Below are positions 8,887 through 17,824 of a DNA stretch of 64,000 nt, piece by piece. Position 1 is the stretch's first letter; the number at the start of each line of letters is the position of its first letter. The DNA lies in NCBI GenBank assembly GCA_946997535.1, contig CAMPVQ010000002.1:1-64000 (forward strand). Direction: 5' to 3'. The DNA comes from an uncultured Candidatus Saccharibacteria bacterium. Lineage in GTDB: Bacteria; Patescibacteriota; Saccharimonadia; Saccharimonadales; Saccharimonadaceae. The notes under the pieces are model-generated. The model was not told the DNA's origin, ran no database searches, and saw only the letters and a program-made list of their open reading frames with translations. A program made the translations under genes and the position numbers.

Positions 8887-9666
8887 ATGGCAAAACGTGT
8901 ACGCAATGATACTAATGATATATCCTTCTTAAAAGTAATCTATTTCGATGAAGAGGCAGCTACAGACTTATTGTGTATCAGAAATAAGGGGAAAGTGATT
9001 AGTGAAATTAAAAAGGCTTCAAATAACACTGATTCTAAATCAGTAAACGGTGAAACATCTGCAGATATTAAATTTCCATTTTGGACACTTAATTCGCGTG
9101 CAAACATTGGAGTTAAGGGAGAGCTTAATCGTAAAGCCGAAAGAATAGTCAACCAAATTTTTACTAATGATGTACTATCTGATTATTTAGATTTTGCGTA
9201 CAGTGAAGACAAGATACAAAAATTTAATAATTCCTTAGTGTATGCATATCCTAATTCGTTATCTTATTTTAAATTAATAACACCATACATGGCTATGACT
9301 GAAGGAAAGCTCGGCACTGGTGATTTTAAACTTAACATTCCAATGATAGATGAAGCATTAACGAGAGGCAAAGGCTACTACGAAATGCTTTTGAATTTCA
9401 ATGATAATATAATTATTTTGCGTTTTAATTTAGCTTCTTTCAGAAATGCTTATTCACTAGCTGATTTAGTTAAAATGAATCTCACGTATCATGGCGTTAA
9501 AGTTGGAAAAACATCGATAAATCAGTTAGATATTGATAACGAATTCCAAATGGAAGAAAAGAAAATTGACGCATGTGAGCTAGCGAGTGAGAACGATACA
9601 AAAGAATCAACTGATAGTGTTGATGTTTATGATGTTCTTTTTGCGGGAATAGCATATGAAAATTAA
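8887..9666 (+). CDS. DUF6414-like accessory protein in the R-M operon
   Basis: 259 residues, cytoplasmic, no transmembrane segment. The N-terminus (VIYFDEEAATDLL) and general layout resemble DUF6414 proteins, a family of unknown function. That assignment is from memory and is tentative. It begins 2 bases after res and its 3' end overlaps the AAA+ gene by 11 bases, so both are co-translated with the restriction genes. Such constant coupling argues for an accessory defence role, for example sensing or regulating the ATPase. Nothing catalytic is visible. Confidence 0.7.
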   Translation: MAKRVRNDTNDISFLKVIYFDEEAATDLLCIRNKGKVISEIKKASNNTDSKSVNGETSADIKFPFWTLNSRANIGVKGELNRKAERIVNQIFTNDVLSDYLDFAYSEDKIQKFNNSLVYAYPNSLSYFKLITPYMAMTEGKLGTGDFKLNIPMIDEALTRGKGYYEMLLNFNDNIIILRFNLASFRNAYSLADLVKMNLTYHGVKVGKTSINQLDIDNEFQMEEKKIDACELASENDTKESTDSVDVYDVLFAGIAYEN

Positions 9667-10765
9667 GATTTATTATGGACCGCGCAAAGCTTTTGATGCA
9701 ATTCTTCCCAAAAGTATAAGACCCGAAACGCTTACAAAATTAGTGAAAATAGCAGATCAAGAAAGACACAATTTCTATGTGGATTACCCTAATAAAACAA
9801 AGGGGAACAGAAAAAAGCGAAGCTTTAAAAATGTGATTGCAACTACAGAAGAATATGCTCTACTATCCGACAGTGGACTGAATGGTCTTATAGCACTATT
9901 GGATGAGTTTTCAATTGAAAATATATACTTTCAAAATCCTCCATCTAGCGTCGTAAGTCAATTAGAAGAGGTTTACGGAAAAATAAGCAACGATAGCTAT
10001 TTGTACAAAAATATTCAAACTGAAACGTTAAAGATATTTGCCAACAAGTTTGCTTCTGAAATTTTGGGGCAGGAAAAAGCAAAAACGAAGTTGCTTGTGA
10101 ATTTATACCAGCTTGCCAAAAACTATAATAAGGAAAAACCGATAGTATTAATGTTGTATGGGCCAGCAGGAGTTGGAAAAACAGAAACAGCAAAATTGTT
10201 GTCATTGGCACTCGGTCAACATTTATTTAGGAAACAGTTCTCAATGTTCCACACTAATTCATTTGCTGATTATATTTTTGGCGCAAGTCACAACGCTTCT
10301 TCTCTTTCAAGAGATCTTTTGGAAAGAGAAAGCAATATTATTTTATTTGACGAATTCGATAAGCCCGACAATATATTTTACAGTGCATTTTATCAAATGT
10401 TCGATGAAGGCAAATTTGAAGATAAGAATTACCAGGTTAATTTAAAAAATAGCATAATTTTCTGTACTTCGAATTTTACAAATGAGGGTCAAATTAAACG
10501 AGTCTTAGGTGATGCCATATACAGTAGGTTTGATGCTTTTATAGAATATAAAGCATTAACAAAAGAAGTTGTAAATCAACTAATATCAAAGTCATTTAAT
10601 AAATTGATAGATAGTTTAGATAATGATGATAGAAAAAGAATCGATAAACAGGAATGCTTAGAAGTTTTATTGTCGCATTCAAGTAACTTACAAAATGCTA
10701 GAGAACTTGATAAATTTGTCGACGAATATGTATTTGCGCGTATTATAAAGGCAACTTTTTCATAA
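9656..10765 (+). CDS. AAA+ ATPase (ClpA/ClpB-like) in the R-M operon
   Basis: 369 residues. Residues 1-150 have no recognisable domain. The AAA+ module has Walker A GPAGVGKT (about 168-175), Walker B ILFDEFDK (about 230), sensor 1 CTSN (about 270) and a likely arginine-finger SRFD (about 293). The Walker B sequence is like Clp/HslU ATPases (AAA_2 type). No protease or ClpP-docking loop is evident. As the last gene of an operon with mod, res and a DUF6414-like gene it is probably an additional effector or remodeller in the same defence system. Confidence 0.8.
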   Translation: MKIKIYYGPRKAFDAILPKSIRPETLTKLVKIADQERHNFYVDYPNKTKGNRKKRSFKNVIATTEEYALLSDSGLNGLIALLDEFSIENIYFQNPPSSVVSQLEEVYGKISNDSYLYKNIQTETLKIFANKFASEILGQEKAKTKLLVNLYQLAKNYNKEKPIVLMLYGPAGVGKTETAKLLSLALGQHLFRKQFSMFHTNSFADYIFGASHNASSLSRDLLERESNIILFDEFDKPDNIFYSAFYQMFDEGKFEDKNYQVNLKNSIIFCTSNFTNEGQIKRVLGDAIYSRFDAFIEYKALTKEVVNQLISKSFNKLIDSLDNDDRKRIDKQECLEVLLSHSSNLQNARELDKFVDEYVFARIIKATFS

Positions 10766-11078
10766 TAATATAATTCATGTCTTATTTATTTGCGTCACTA
10801 GACATAATAATTTTTTGTAATTTTCCAAATCCATATGCTTCATATGTTCCCTAAAGCATATTGCTCAGTGTTTGAAATATAGCAAGCTCCATTCGAATAA
10901 CTTTTAGATAAATCGTTTGAAAGTAATGTAGTTTAGCAAATACCACTGCAATTATCAAAAATAAGGAACGCCTACTTCATGCAATGTGCACTAGATAAAC
11001 TTTTTTACATCCACACTGTAGCAAGTTTTCTTTTAACGTTCTATAAACGTTTCTTTCGCTGGTCGACTTACAGTGTAG
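10766..11078. other. Non-coding gap after the R-M operon
   Basis: AT-rich with stops in all frames and no convincing gene, promoter or terminator. It lies between the AT-rich operon and a GC-richer gene remnant, so it probably contains the right-hand junction of the acquired island. No direct repeats or tRNA were seen. Confidence 0.5.
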
Positions 11079-11343
11079 GCTCGTGGGCGACTTGAAATTG
11101 AACTATTTATTGGTAACAATAAATACCTCTATCATCGGCTAGCGGCACACAAGTACGAAATCGAGTCACAAACTGGGCTAACCTTCGACTGGCAAGAGCT
11201 GCCGAACCGCAAAGCCAGCCGCATTATAACCGGTATAAACGTCGATTTCGATAACACCAATAGCTGGCCGGCCGAAATTGCCGCGCGCCAGACGCAGTAC
11301 GAGTACTACCGCAATCAGCTACTCAGCTTTAAAGAGCGCTAGA
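11079..11343 (+). pseudogene. Remnant of a DUF4268-type protein (C-terminal end only)
   Basis: An open frame without a start codon, ending at TAG 11341-11343. Its translation contains RGRLEIELFIGNNKYLYHRL, then HKYEIESQTGLTFDWQELP, then RKASRII and a terminal YYRNQLLSFKER. This is like the C-terminal end of DUF4268 proteins (ELYI..K..fd.L..hK..IE...G..l.W..lp). A stop at 11076 closes the frame upstream. The base composition matches the GC-richer core rather than the island. It is probably what is left of a gene that the R-M island replaced. Confidence 0.6.
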
Positions 11344-11389
11344 CGTTCACGCGGCCTACACTTGGCCATTATTCTGTGCGTTGCCCCGT

Positions 11390-11395
11390 TATAAT
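11390..11395 (+). promoter_or_regulatory. -10 box of the HEPN gene (leaderless)
   Basis: TATAAT whose last base lies 7 bases before the ATG at 11402; upstream in-frame start codons precede it and are excluded. Confidence 0.6.
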
Positions 11396-11401
11396 AAAAG
11401 T

Positions 11402-12517
11402 ATGAATAATAATAATATGGAACTAGAACTAATATTTACCAGCAAAAATGACAAAGAGCCTAGCATTAACGACATAAAGCGTATGCTAAATAACATAAAT
11501 ACAATATCCTTTAATGATACATCAATATATTATAAAAATTTTGCATTCAACTATTCTTTAAGCAAAGCAGAGAGCAATAAATCTGTAAGACTTGATATTA
11601 CTAACACTGATAATCTAGAGTCTAGCACGCAAGAAATGGCAAACACCCTAAACTCTTTAAAAAACGCCATTACAAACAGCAAAAACAGAGAGGAATATTA
11701 TATTACTACTTCATATAATAGCGCATCGGAATATTATAATAACGAATTATTTAGGCTAGTTTCAAATTTTGAAAGAAAACTGAGGCAGCTAATATATCTA
11801 ATAGTGAACGAGGCGTATGGTAGCGAATGGACTGACAAAACCATAGACGAAGACACAACCAACGCAGTTAAAAAGAACATCCCCGACAGATGTACCGTAG
11901 AAAATATCTTAAGCGGGTTTACTTTTTACCATTATGTAAATTACCTATTTGTCCCAAAAGATGAACGCGACAATATTATTCAAAACGCAATAGAGATGAC
12001 AAAACGTAATAATATTACAAAAAATGACATATACAATACTTTAAATAAGCCTAAATATATATCATTATGGGATAAACTATTCAAAAATTATGCGAAAGAG
12101 TATACACGTGACGACCTCAAAAAGATAGAAAAAATAAGGAATATAGTGGCGCATAACAAAGAAATTAATGAGAAAAAATATATAAAATACAAAGACACAT
12201 TAATGAATAATATAAAAACCATATCCTCCGCCATCACACAGTTTAAAGGCAAAAAATGTACCGCCAACATTGATTACTTTGATGCAATCAATCAATTAAT
12301 TTGTACGTCGCAAAGTATAAAGTGTATACAAAAGGCCATCTCATCTATTGACATAGGCGCAATAACAAATCTAGCACAAGCCAGTATACCTTCATATTTA
12401 AATATAATAGACAAAATTCAGCCAGAACTATCTCGTGCTATGACAATAATACAATTAAATCAAATAAAAACCTACCAAGAGCATTCACAGTCTACTTCCC
12501 ATAATACCGGTGCATGA
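11402..12517 (+). CDS. HEPN-type protein (ApeA-like), candidate defence ribonuclease
   Basis: 371 residues, AT-rich like the R-M operon. Residues around 230-250 read KIEKIRNIVAHNKEI, containing RNIVAH, an Rx4H motif characteristic of HEPN RNases (often RxxxxH). The preceding FERKLRQLIYLIVNEAYG helix (about residue 130) fits the ApeA-like HEPN layout. Such proteins often degrade RNA in abortive infection or form the toxin of HEPN/MNT pairs. No nucleotidyltransferase partner is adjacent. The 3' end overlaps the convergent tgt gene by 26 bases, which suggests insertion next to an essential core gene. Confidence 0.65.
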   Translation: MNNNNMELELIFTSKNDKEPSINDIKRMLNNINTISFNDTSIYYKNFAFNYSLSKAESNKSVRLDITNTDNLESSTQEMANTLNSLKNAITNSKNREEYYITTSYNSASEYYNNELFRLVSNFERKLRQLIYLIVNEAYGSEWTDKTIDEDTTNAVKKNIPDRCTVENILSGFTFYHYVNYLFVPKDERDNIIQNAIEMTKRNNITKNDIYNTLNKPKYISLWDKLFKNYAKEYTRDDLKKIEKIRNIVAHNKEINEKKYIKYKDTLMNNIKTISSAITQFKGKKCTANIDYFDAINQLICTSQSIKCIQKAISSIDIGAITNLAQASIPSYLNIIDKIQPELSRAMTIIQLNQIKTYQEHSQSTSHNTGA

Positions 12518-13733
12518 AGGCGTCGCGGAAGTCGGTGTAGTAGCCGCCCTGAATGGCGGCGCGAATCTGCTCGGTGAGGCGCAAAATGAAGCGCACGTTG
12601 TGCATCGAGAGGTAGTTAAACGCCTTGGCGTGGTCGTCCAGCTCGGGCGACTTAAGGAGGGCGCGCAGCTCGCCGCGGCTAATACCAGAGGTGCAAGTCG
12701 GGCAGTCACAATGCGCCGTGAGCGGGGCGGGGTCGTCAATAAACTGCGACCGCTTCAGAGAAAAGTTGCCGTCTAAGTCGTACACGCGCCCGTGCCGACC
12801 TTCGCGCGTCGGCGCCACACAGTCAAAGGTATCGGCGCCATTCTCCACGCCGGCAAAAATATCATCTGGGTTACTCAGCCCCAAGAGGTGGCGTGGCTTT
12901 TCTTCTGGCAAAATCTGCGTCATCCAACGCACAATGTCACCCAACGTTTCCTTCTCAAGCGCGCCACCCAAGCCAAAGCCATCAAACCCTTCGCCGTCCA
13001 CCTGCATGGCAGCCAAGTCGCGCGCTGCCTGCTCGCGCAAATCCTGCCAGTAGCCACCCTGCAAACAGCCGTACAGCGCCTGATATGGTCGCCCCGCGCG
13101 CAGCTTGGTCTGACGAATGTGCTCCCTGAGGCCACGCTCCGCCCAGCGCCGCGTGCGCTCCAGTGCCACCTTGTTGTACTCGTAAGTGTCGGAGATGTTG
13201 GTCAGTTCGTCAAACGACATCATCACGTCCGAGCCAATGCGGTGCTGTGTCTGAATCGACATTTCAGGCGTAAACTTAATAATCCGGCTCGAAAACGGGT
13301 CGCGAAACTCCACGCCTTCGTCGTCCACCACCGCCAAGCGGTCCTTTTCGTCCGTCATTCGGTCGGGCGTCATAGCGTCGCGCTGGTCCATCGAAATCAC
13401 CTTACCAAGCCCCGAACCGAGCGACATCACTTGAAAGCCGCCACTGTCAGTAAACGTCACGCCGTGCCAGCCGGAGAACTGCGCCAGCCCGCCCGCCACG
13501 GATATCACCGTCGCGCGGCGCAGCAGATGGTAGCCGTTGCACAGCATCACTTGCGCACCAATCTCGTGCAGCTGCGGCATTGAAATAAACTTCACCTGCC
13601 CAAACGTACCCACCACATTAAACGTCGGCGTCTGTACGTCGCCGTGTGGGGTGTGAATCACGCCCGTCCGCATCAGCGGGTAATCACTCCCGCCGCGCGC
13701 CGTAATCTTAAAGCCAAAATCGCGCTGCATCAT
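12492..13733 (-). CDS. tgt: Queuine/preQ1 tRNA-ribosyltransferase
   Basis: 413 residues. Exchanges guanine 34 for a queuosine precursor in GUN-anticodon tRNAs. It shows the TGT hallmarks DSGGFQVMS near residue 96, and a C-terminal zinc site CxCxxC (CDCPTC, about residues 341-346) with a distant His (AFNYLSMHN, about 375). The ATG lies 8 bases after TATAAT on this strand (13741-13746), so it is probably leaderless. Its last codons overlap the convergent HEPN gene. Confidence 0.93.
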   Translation of the reverse strand: MMQRDFGFKITARGGSDYPLMRTGVIHTPHGDVQTPTFNVVGTFGQVKFISMPQLHEIGAQVMLCNGYHLLRRATVISVAGGLAQFSGWHGVTFTDSGGFQVMSLGSGLGKVISMDQRDAMTPDRMTDEKDRLAVVDDEGVEFRDPFSSRIIKFTPEMSIQTQHRIGSDVMMSFDELTNISDTYEYNKVALERTRRWAERGLREHIRQTKLRAGRPYQALYGCLQGGYWQDLREQAARDLAAMQVDGEGFDGFGLGGALEKETLGDIVRWMTQILPEEKPRHLLGLSNPDDIFAGVENGADTFDCVAPTREGRHGRVYDLDGNFSLKRSQFIDDPAPLTAHCDCPTCTSGISRGELRALLKSPELDDHAKAFNYLSMHNVRFILRLTEQIRAAIQGGYYTDFRDAFMHRYYGK

Positions 13734-13789
13734 CGCCTCTATTATAACAAATTGCCGCTGGGCAGGGCAGTAATCGCCGTTATTTCTGT

Positions 13790-13795
13790 TATAAT
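13790..13795 (+). promoter_or_regulatory. Extended -10 promoter of ackA (leaderless)
   Basis: TGTTATAAT with the last base 7 bases before the ackA ATG, so the transcript should begin at the start codon. Confidence 0.7.
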
Positions 13796-13801
13796 ATTAG
13801 T

Positions 13802-15067
13802 ATGGACAAAACAATTTTAGTTATCAACAGTGGTAGCACGAGCCTCAAGTTCCAGCTACTCGACGAAAAGACATATAAAGTAATAGCCAGCGGTCTCGCC
13901 GAGGAACTCGGCACCGAGCGTGCCCGCTTCACCATTAAGGCCAACGACTCTAAAGAAACCGACGGCCTCGAAGATGGCAACGACCACGTCGCCGCCGTGC
14001 AACGCTTGTTCGACGAGCTAGAAGAGCGCGGCCTCAAGAAGACAGTTAAGGCCATCGGCCACCGTGTCGTGAACGGCACTAACGTCTTCACTGAGCCAGT
14101 CTTACTTGAAGACCAAATTATCGACGAAATCGAAGCCCTCAAGCCATTCGCGCCGTTACACAACCCAGCTGCCGTCTCTGGTATGCGCGCCGTCCAGAAG
14201 GTCATGCCAAGCCTACCGCAGGTGGCAGTGTTTGACACCGCCTTCCATCAGACGATGCCAGAGCACGCCTATCGCTACGCCGTGCCAGATAGCTGGTACA
14301 AAAAGTACGGCGTCCGCCGCTACGGCTTCCACGGTATTAGCTACAAGTACGTCAGCCACCGCGCCGCCGAACTCCTCAACATGCCAATCGAAGACAGCAA
14401 CTTTGTCATCGCCCACATCGGTGGTGGTGCCTCAGTTGCCGCCGTCCACAACGGCAAGAGTGTCGACACCTCAATGGGCTTCACTCCATTGCAGGGTCTG
14501 GTGATGGCTACCCGCGCCGGTGATGTTGACACCGCCATCGTGCCTTACATGATGAAAAAGCTCAACAAGACTGCCGACGAGATTCTCGACGAGCTCAACC
14601 ACGACAGTGGTTTGCTTGGCCTCTCGGGCGTTAGCTCCGACCAGCGCGACATTGAAGCCGCAGCCAAGGAAGGCAATCACGGCGCCAAGCTCGCCCTCGA
14701 AACCATGTCTTACAGCATCGCGAAGTACATCGCTGGTATGATGTGCGCCTTGCCACGGGTTGACGCTGTCGTCTTTACCGCTGGTGCCGGCGAAAACGGC
14801 TCAACTTTGCGCCGCCACATCGTCAAGCACCTCGCCGTGTTTGGCTACGAACTTGACGACGAGCAGAACAACCGCGTGGTCGGTCGCGCAGGGTTGGATG
14901 GCGTCATTTCCGTCAAGGACACGCCGCGCATTATGTCCATCCGCACCAACGAAGAGTTGATGATTGCTGAGGAAACTGAAACCGTCATCAAGGACATCGC
15001 CGCTGCCAAGCGCAAGATGGCAAAGACCGCCGAAGAGGCCGCCAAGAAGGAAGCGGACGAACTTTAA
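13802..15067 (+). CDS. ackA: Acetate kinase
   Basis: 421 residues. Converts acetyl phosphate and ADP to acetate and ATP, a key substrate-level ATP source in fermenting organisms. Family motifs are the N-terminal INSGSTSLKFQL phosphate-binding strand, GHRVVNG, DTAFHQTMP, RYGFHGISYKYV, AHIGGGASV and FTAGAGENG. The C-terminus carries an extra Lys/Glu-rich tail of about 20 residues. It is coupled to the small gene downstream by a TAATG overlap. In a reduced CPR genome it fits acetate or lactate fermentation. Confidence 0.96.
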   Translation: MDKTILVINSGSTSLKFQLLDEKTYKVIASGLAEELGTERARFTIKANDSKETDGLEDGNDHVAAVQRLFDELEERGLKKTVKAIGHRVVNGTNVFTEPVLLEDQIIDEIEALKPFAPLHNPAAVSGMRAVQKVMPSLPQVAVFDTAFHQTMPEHAYRYAVPDSWYKKYGVRRYGFHGISYKYVSHRAAELLNMPIEDSNFVIAHIGGGASVAAVHNGKSVDTSMGFTPLQGLVMATRAGDVDTAIVPYMMKKLNKTADEILDELNHDSGLLGLSGVSSDQRDIEAAAKEGNHGAKLALETMSYSIAKYIAGMMCALPRVDAVVFTAGAGENGSTLRRHIVKHLAVFGYELDDEQNNRVVGRAGLDGVISVKDTPRIMSIRTNEELMIAEETETVIKDIAAAKRKMAKTAEEAAKKEADEL

Positions 15068-15378
15068 TGGCAAACTCTACCCCTGAGGAAACGCTGCGCG
15101 AGCAGGTGCTCAACATCCTGCCCAAGCTTGACGTGAACGACGGCAAGTACCAGCTAATTTTCACTCAGGGGTACATGCTTATCTGGAAGTATATCCGCGA
15201 CTACGCCAAGGCGGTGGGGCTCGACCCGAGCAAAATTAACAAGCAGGGCCGCACCGACCCCATCTTTACCACGCTCAACCACTACATGTACCCGCTAGGG
15301 CAGGAACCGTTGACGCGCGAGGCCGCCGCGAGCGAAATTTTGGCCGCCGCCGAGTCTTATCTCGCCCGCATTCGCTAG
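15067..15378 (+). CDS. Small conserved-looking hypothetical protein coupled to ackA
   Basis: 103 residues, start overlapping the ackA stop by one base. Soluble, mixed helix, with no signal peptide or known motif. Codon use matches its neighbours, supporting a real gene. The tight overlap implies co-expression with acetate kinase. Function unknown. Confidence 0.75.
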   Translation: MANSTPEETLREQVLNILPKLDVNDGKYQLIFTQGYMLIWKYIRDYAKAVGLDPSKINKQGRTDPIFTTLNHYMYPLGQEPLTREAAASEILAAAESYLARIR

Positions 15379-15381
15379 GGC

Positions 15382-15409
15382 TTGCAAAAAACTAGTATAG
15401 TGTTATAAT
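15382..15409 (+). promoter_or_regulatory. Promoter of the glycosyltransferase
   Basis: TTGCAA, 16-base spacer, TATAAT. The last base lies 8 bases before the ATG at 15417 (leaderless layout). Confidence 0.65.
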
Positions 15410-15416
15410 ATCTCGC

Positions 15417-16926
15417 ATGAAAAAACGTTCCACATTATACGTTGCCATATTATTATTCTGGTCAATTTTAATAGCCTTATTTGCTCCAGCCGTCATTAAC
15501 GAATACCGTTTCGCCGCAGGGCATAGTATAACATTGCAAGCTCTTCTGACTTGCAATGCCATTTTTATTGCGTATTTTTGGCTTAATGGCGCCAAAGATT
15601 TAATCTATGTCTTCTGGCTCTACACCAATCGCATGCGTCTTCTTAAGTACACGCGCCGCATCCGCTCAGAGAGAGAGAGAGAGAGAGAGAGCACGCGTCA
15701 CCCTACTGTATTGCACTTGCAATGATTTCGAACCCACTTCACTAAGCTGGTCAATGCGCCAAAACTATAATACGGCACTATTTAAAACCGTCATCCTTGA
15801 TGACTCCAACGATCCAAAATATAAGGCTAAAGTTGACAAATTCGCTCGCGCACATAAAGCAGTCAAAGTCATCCGACGCAAGGATCGTACTGGATTTAAA
15901 GCAGGAAACATCAATCACTACCTCAAAGGTCGCACTGACTATGATTACTTCGTCATCCTCGATAGCGATGAACGAATACCACACAACTTCATCAAGCGCT
16001 GTCTCAAGTACTTCGCTGCCACACCCAATGCCGGCATTGTACAGTGCAATCACATTGCCACGCGCAATGAGAACCGCTTCATGCAGTTATTACACATTGG
16101 CGTCAACAGCCACTGGCCGGTGTATCAGCTAATGAAGCACCACTATGGTTTTATGTCATTACTCGGCCACGGTGCAATGGTTAGTCGCGAATGCTACGAG
16201 CGAACCGGTGGATTTCCAGAGGTAGTAGCAGAAGACCTTTGCTTTTCAATTGAGGCGCGCAACCACGGATATTATGTGGCATTCGCGCCGGATGTTACTT
16301 GCGAAGAACAATATCCGGTCGACTACTTAGCGTTTAAAAAGCGGCACGCTAAATGGACTCAGGGCAACTTCGAGTTCATTAAGCGATATACTTGGCGCAT
16401 CATCATCTCAAAAATGCATTGGTATGAGAAATTAGATATCTTCTTATTTACCTATAACTTGCCGTTAACCGCGTTCTTCTCGTTCTATATATTCATTAAT
16501 GTCCTAATTCTACCGCTAGAACACTACACACTGCATTACCCAATGTGGCTGATTATCCCAACTGTAGTATTCTTCTTCGCGCCAATGCTCAATGATTTCA
16601 TTTTTTGGCTTGGTAACATCAAACTACGACGATTACTCCATTATTCGTTGCTAACCTTCGCTCTCTACGGCTCAATGTTGTATCGTAGCATTAAGGCTTC
16701 GTTCTTGTCACTAATTGGCAAAAAAGCAGTATTTATCGTAACGCCAAAAACATCTTCACACGTCACACTACTCGAGGCTATCAAATTCAACGCCGAAGAA
16801 CTCCTGTTTGCTGTCAGCATGGCGGCACTAGCACTATTATTTGACGCTAGCGTATTACCAACTATTCTAATAGTGGTGCCAGCTGTATTGAGTGTACCAC
16901 TCACCATGTATTCCAACCACCGTTAG
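15417..16926 (+). CDS. Family 2 glycosyltransferase, frame-disrupted at an (AG)12 tract (candidate phase-variable gene)
   Basis: Membrane-bound processive-type GT2 resembling cellulose/hyaluronan synthases. The 5' frame (15417-15725) encodes two transmembrane helices and the start of a basic linker. The catalytic part lies in another frame: VTLLYCTCND strand, ILDSDE (a DxD site), AEDLCFSIEARN, and KRHAKWTQGNFEF in place of QxxRW, then four or more C-terminal membrane helices. The two frames meet exactly at the dinucleotide repeat. With 12 AG units the protein stops about 10 codons later. 13 or 10 units would join both parts into one ~500-residue enzyme through a short Arg-Glu linker. Neither half looks decayed. 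An internal start at 15607 exists but would lose the N-terminal helices. A sequencing error in the repeat is the alternative. Confidence 0.85.
15668..15691 (+). repeat. (AG)12 microsatellite inside the glycosyltransferase
   Basis: Perfect 24-base dinucleotide repeat in coding sequence, encoding alternating Glu-Arg in each frame. A gain of one unit or loss of two restores the reading frame. Confidence 0.95.
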
Positions 16927-16929
16927 GGC

Positions 16930-16958
16930 TTGAAGAATAAGCGCGGTTATGCTACACT
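16930..16958 (+). promoter_or_regulatory. Promoter of tRNA-Gln
   Basis: TTGAAG, 17-base spacer, TACACT with an extended TGC, 10 bases before the mature tRNA end. Confidence 0.6.
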
Positions 16959-16968
16959 AATGTCGTGT

Positions 16969-17043
16969 TGGGCTGTCGCCAAGTGGTAAGGCACAAGGTT
17001 TTGGTCCTTGCATTCGGGGGTTCGAATCCCTCCAGCCCAGCCA
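16969..17043 (+). tRNA. tRNA-Gln (UUG)
   Basis: Full cloverleaf: acceptor TGGGCTG/CAGCCCA, anticodon stem CAAGG/CCTTG with loop TTTTGGT giving anticodon TTG (17001-17003), GGTTCGAATCC T-arm, discriminator G and an encoded CCA at 17041-17043. Confidence 0.96.
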
Positions 17044-17086
17044 AATTGCAACCTTTCTATCGGATTGTAATGCTGATTAGTATATA

Positions 17087-17117
17087 AACACCTCATTCCA
17101 CTCCAAGAGGTGTTTTT
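17087..17117 (+). terminator. Terminator after tRNA-Gln
   Basis: AACACCTC/GAGGTGTT hairpin followed by TTTTTT. Confidence 0.85.
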
Positions 17118-17136
17118 TGATTGCCAAATTGATATA

Positions 17137-17166
17137 AAAATACCCCCACCAAATTGGTGGGGGCTT
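17137..17166 (-). terminator. Terminator of the minus-strand gene at 17176
   Basis: CCCCCACCAA/TTGGTGGGGG inverted repeat; on the minus strand it is followed by a TATTTTTAT tract. Confidence 0.8.
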
Positions 17167-17175
17167 AGTTATGAG

Positions 17176-17703
17176 TTAGCGTGTCGCGTGTTCGGTCACC
17201 GTGTGTGGCTCATCAGGGTCATACTTATCAATCACCGCATTATACGGCGGCAAATCAATATCATACTTCAGCTCAAACATTGCGTTGTCGTGCCGCCTTA
17301 CTGGAATAATCAGCTGATGATAGTCATCCAACGCTCGCTGTACACGGCGCAAATATATCTTGTATCCATGTTCTAGCAAGAACGTCACACGATATCCATT
17401 AATTACACCCGAAAAAACATAGTTTTTAACCCAGTGTCCATTAAAACCGCGGATAAACAAACTGTGGTCGTCTGCGTAATCTTGTGAGAGGTATGTCCGC
17501 AGCAAGCTACGCTTGTCCTTGAGGTCGCGCCCATAATGCGAAATCGACACTAGACGCAGATCATCCACATGGTCGCCCACATGAAAATCATACAATGCAT
17601 CGTGCGTAATCGAGAACACACTACTCAATAGCTCCATACTGCGGGCATTTAGATAATTATCGGGCCGCAAATCAGCAAATTTATCAATAAATTCGTCGGT
17701 CAT
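17176..17703 (-). CDS. Hypothetical protein sharing the GTACATTA leader
   Basis: About 175 residues. No known family. The C-terminal half (FSGVINGYRVTFLLEH... then LIIPV) vaguely echoes the RY...YLFDR...P module of the large array at 40-58.8 kb, but the LFDR core is not conserved. The start is chosen at the second ATG of an ATGATG pair, 5 bases after AAAGGAG. The leader contains TGTACATTA, the same element as in the array. It lies downstream of a sister gene at 17825 with its own promoter and terminator. Confidence 0.7.
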   Translation of the reverse strand: MTDEFIDKFADLRPDNYLNARSMELLSSVFSITHDALYDFHVGDHVDDLRLVSISHYGRDLKDKRSLLRTYLSQDYADDHSLFIRGFNGHWVKNYVFSGVINGYRVTFLLEHGYKIYLRRVQRALDDYHQLIIPVRRHDNAMFELKYDIDLPPYNAVIDKYDPDEPHTVTEHATR

Positions 17704-17777
17704 CATAACTCCTTTAATGTACATCAATGCAATCTGCATTAATGGGGCTATTATAGCATAAAAAAGAGCTCTACCAA
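17704..17777 (-). promoter_or_regulatory. Promoter and leader of the 17176 gene
   Basis: TTGGTA (17772-17777), 16-base spacer, TGCTATAAT (17750-17755), a leader hairpin AATGC/GCATT, then TGTACATTA and AAAGGAG. The -35 box lies in the loop of the preceding gene's terminator. Confidence 0.65.
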
Positions 17778-17789
17778 CCGGCAGAGCTC
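17761..17789 (-). terminator. Terminator of the 17825 gene
   Basis: GAGCTCT/AGAGCTC hairpin followed on the minus strand by TTTTTT. It overlaps the -35 box of the next unit. Confidence 0.8.
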
Positions 17790-17824
17790 AACTGGCAAAA
17801 TGCCAAATTAATTAATATTCAGAA

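Noticed and set aside
12792..13583. 263-codon plus-strand frame inside tgt
   Set aside because: Fully antisense to tgt, whose motifs are complete. The product is His/Arg-rich as expected of a shadow frame.
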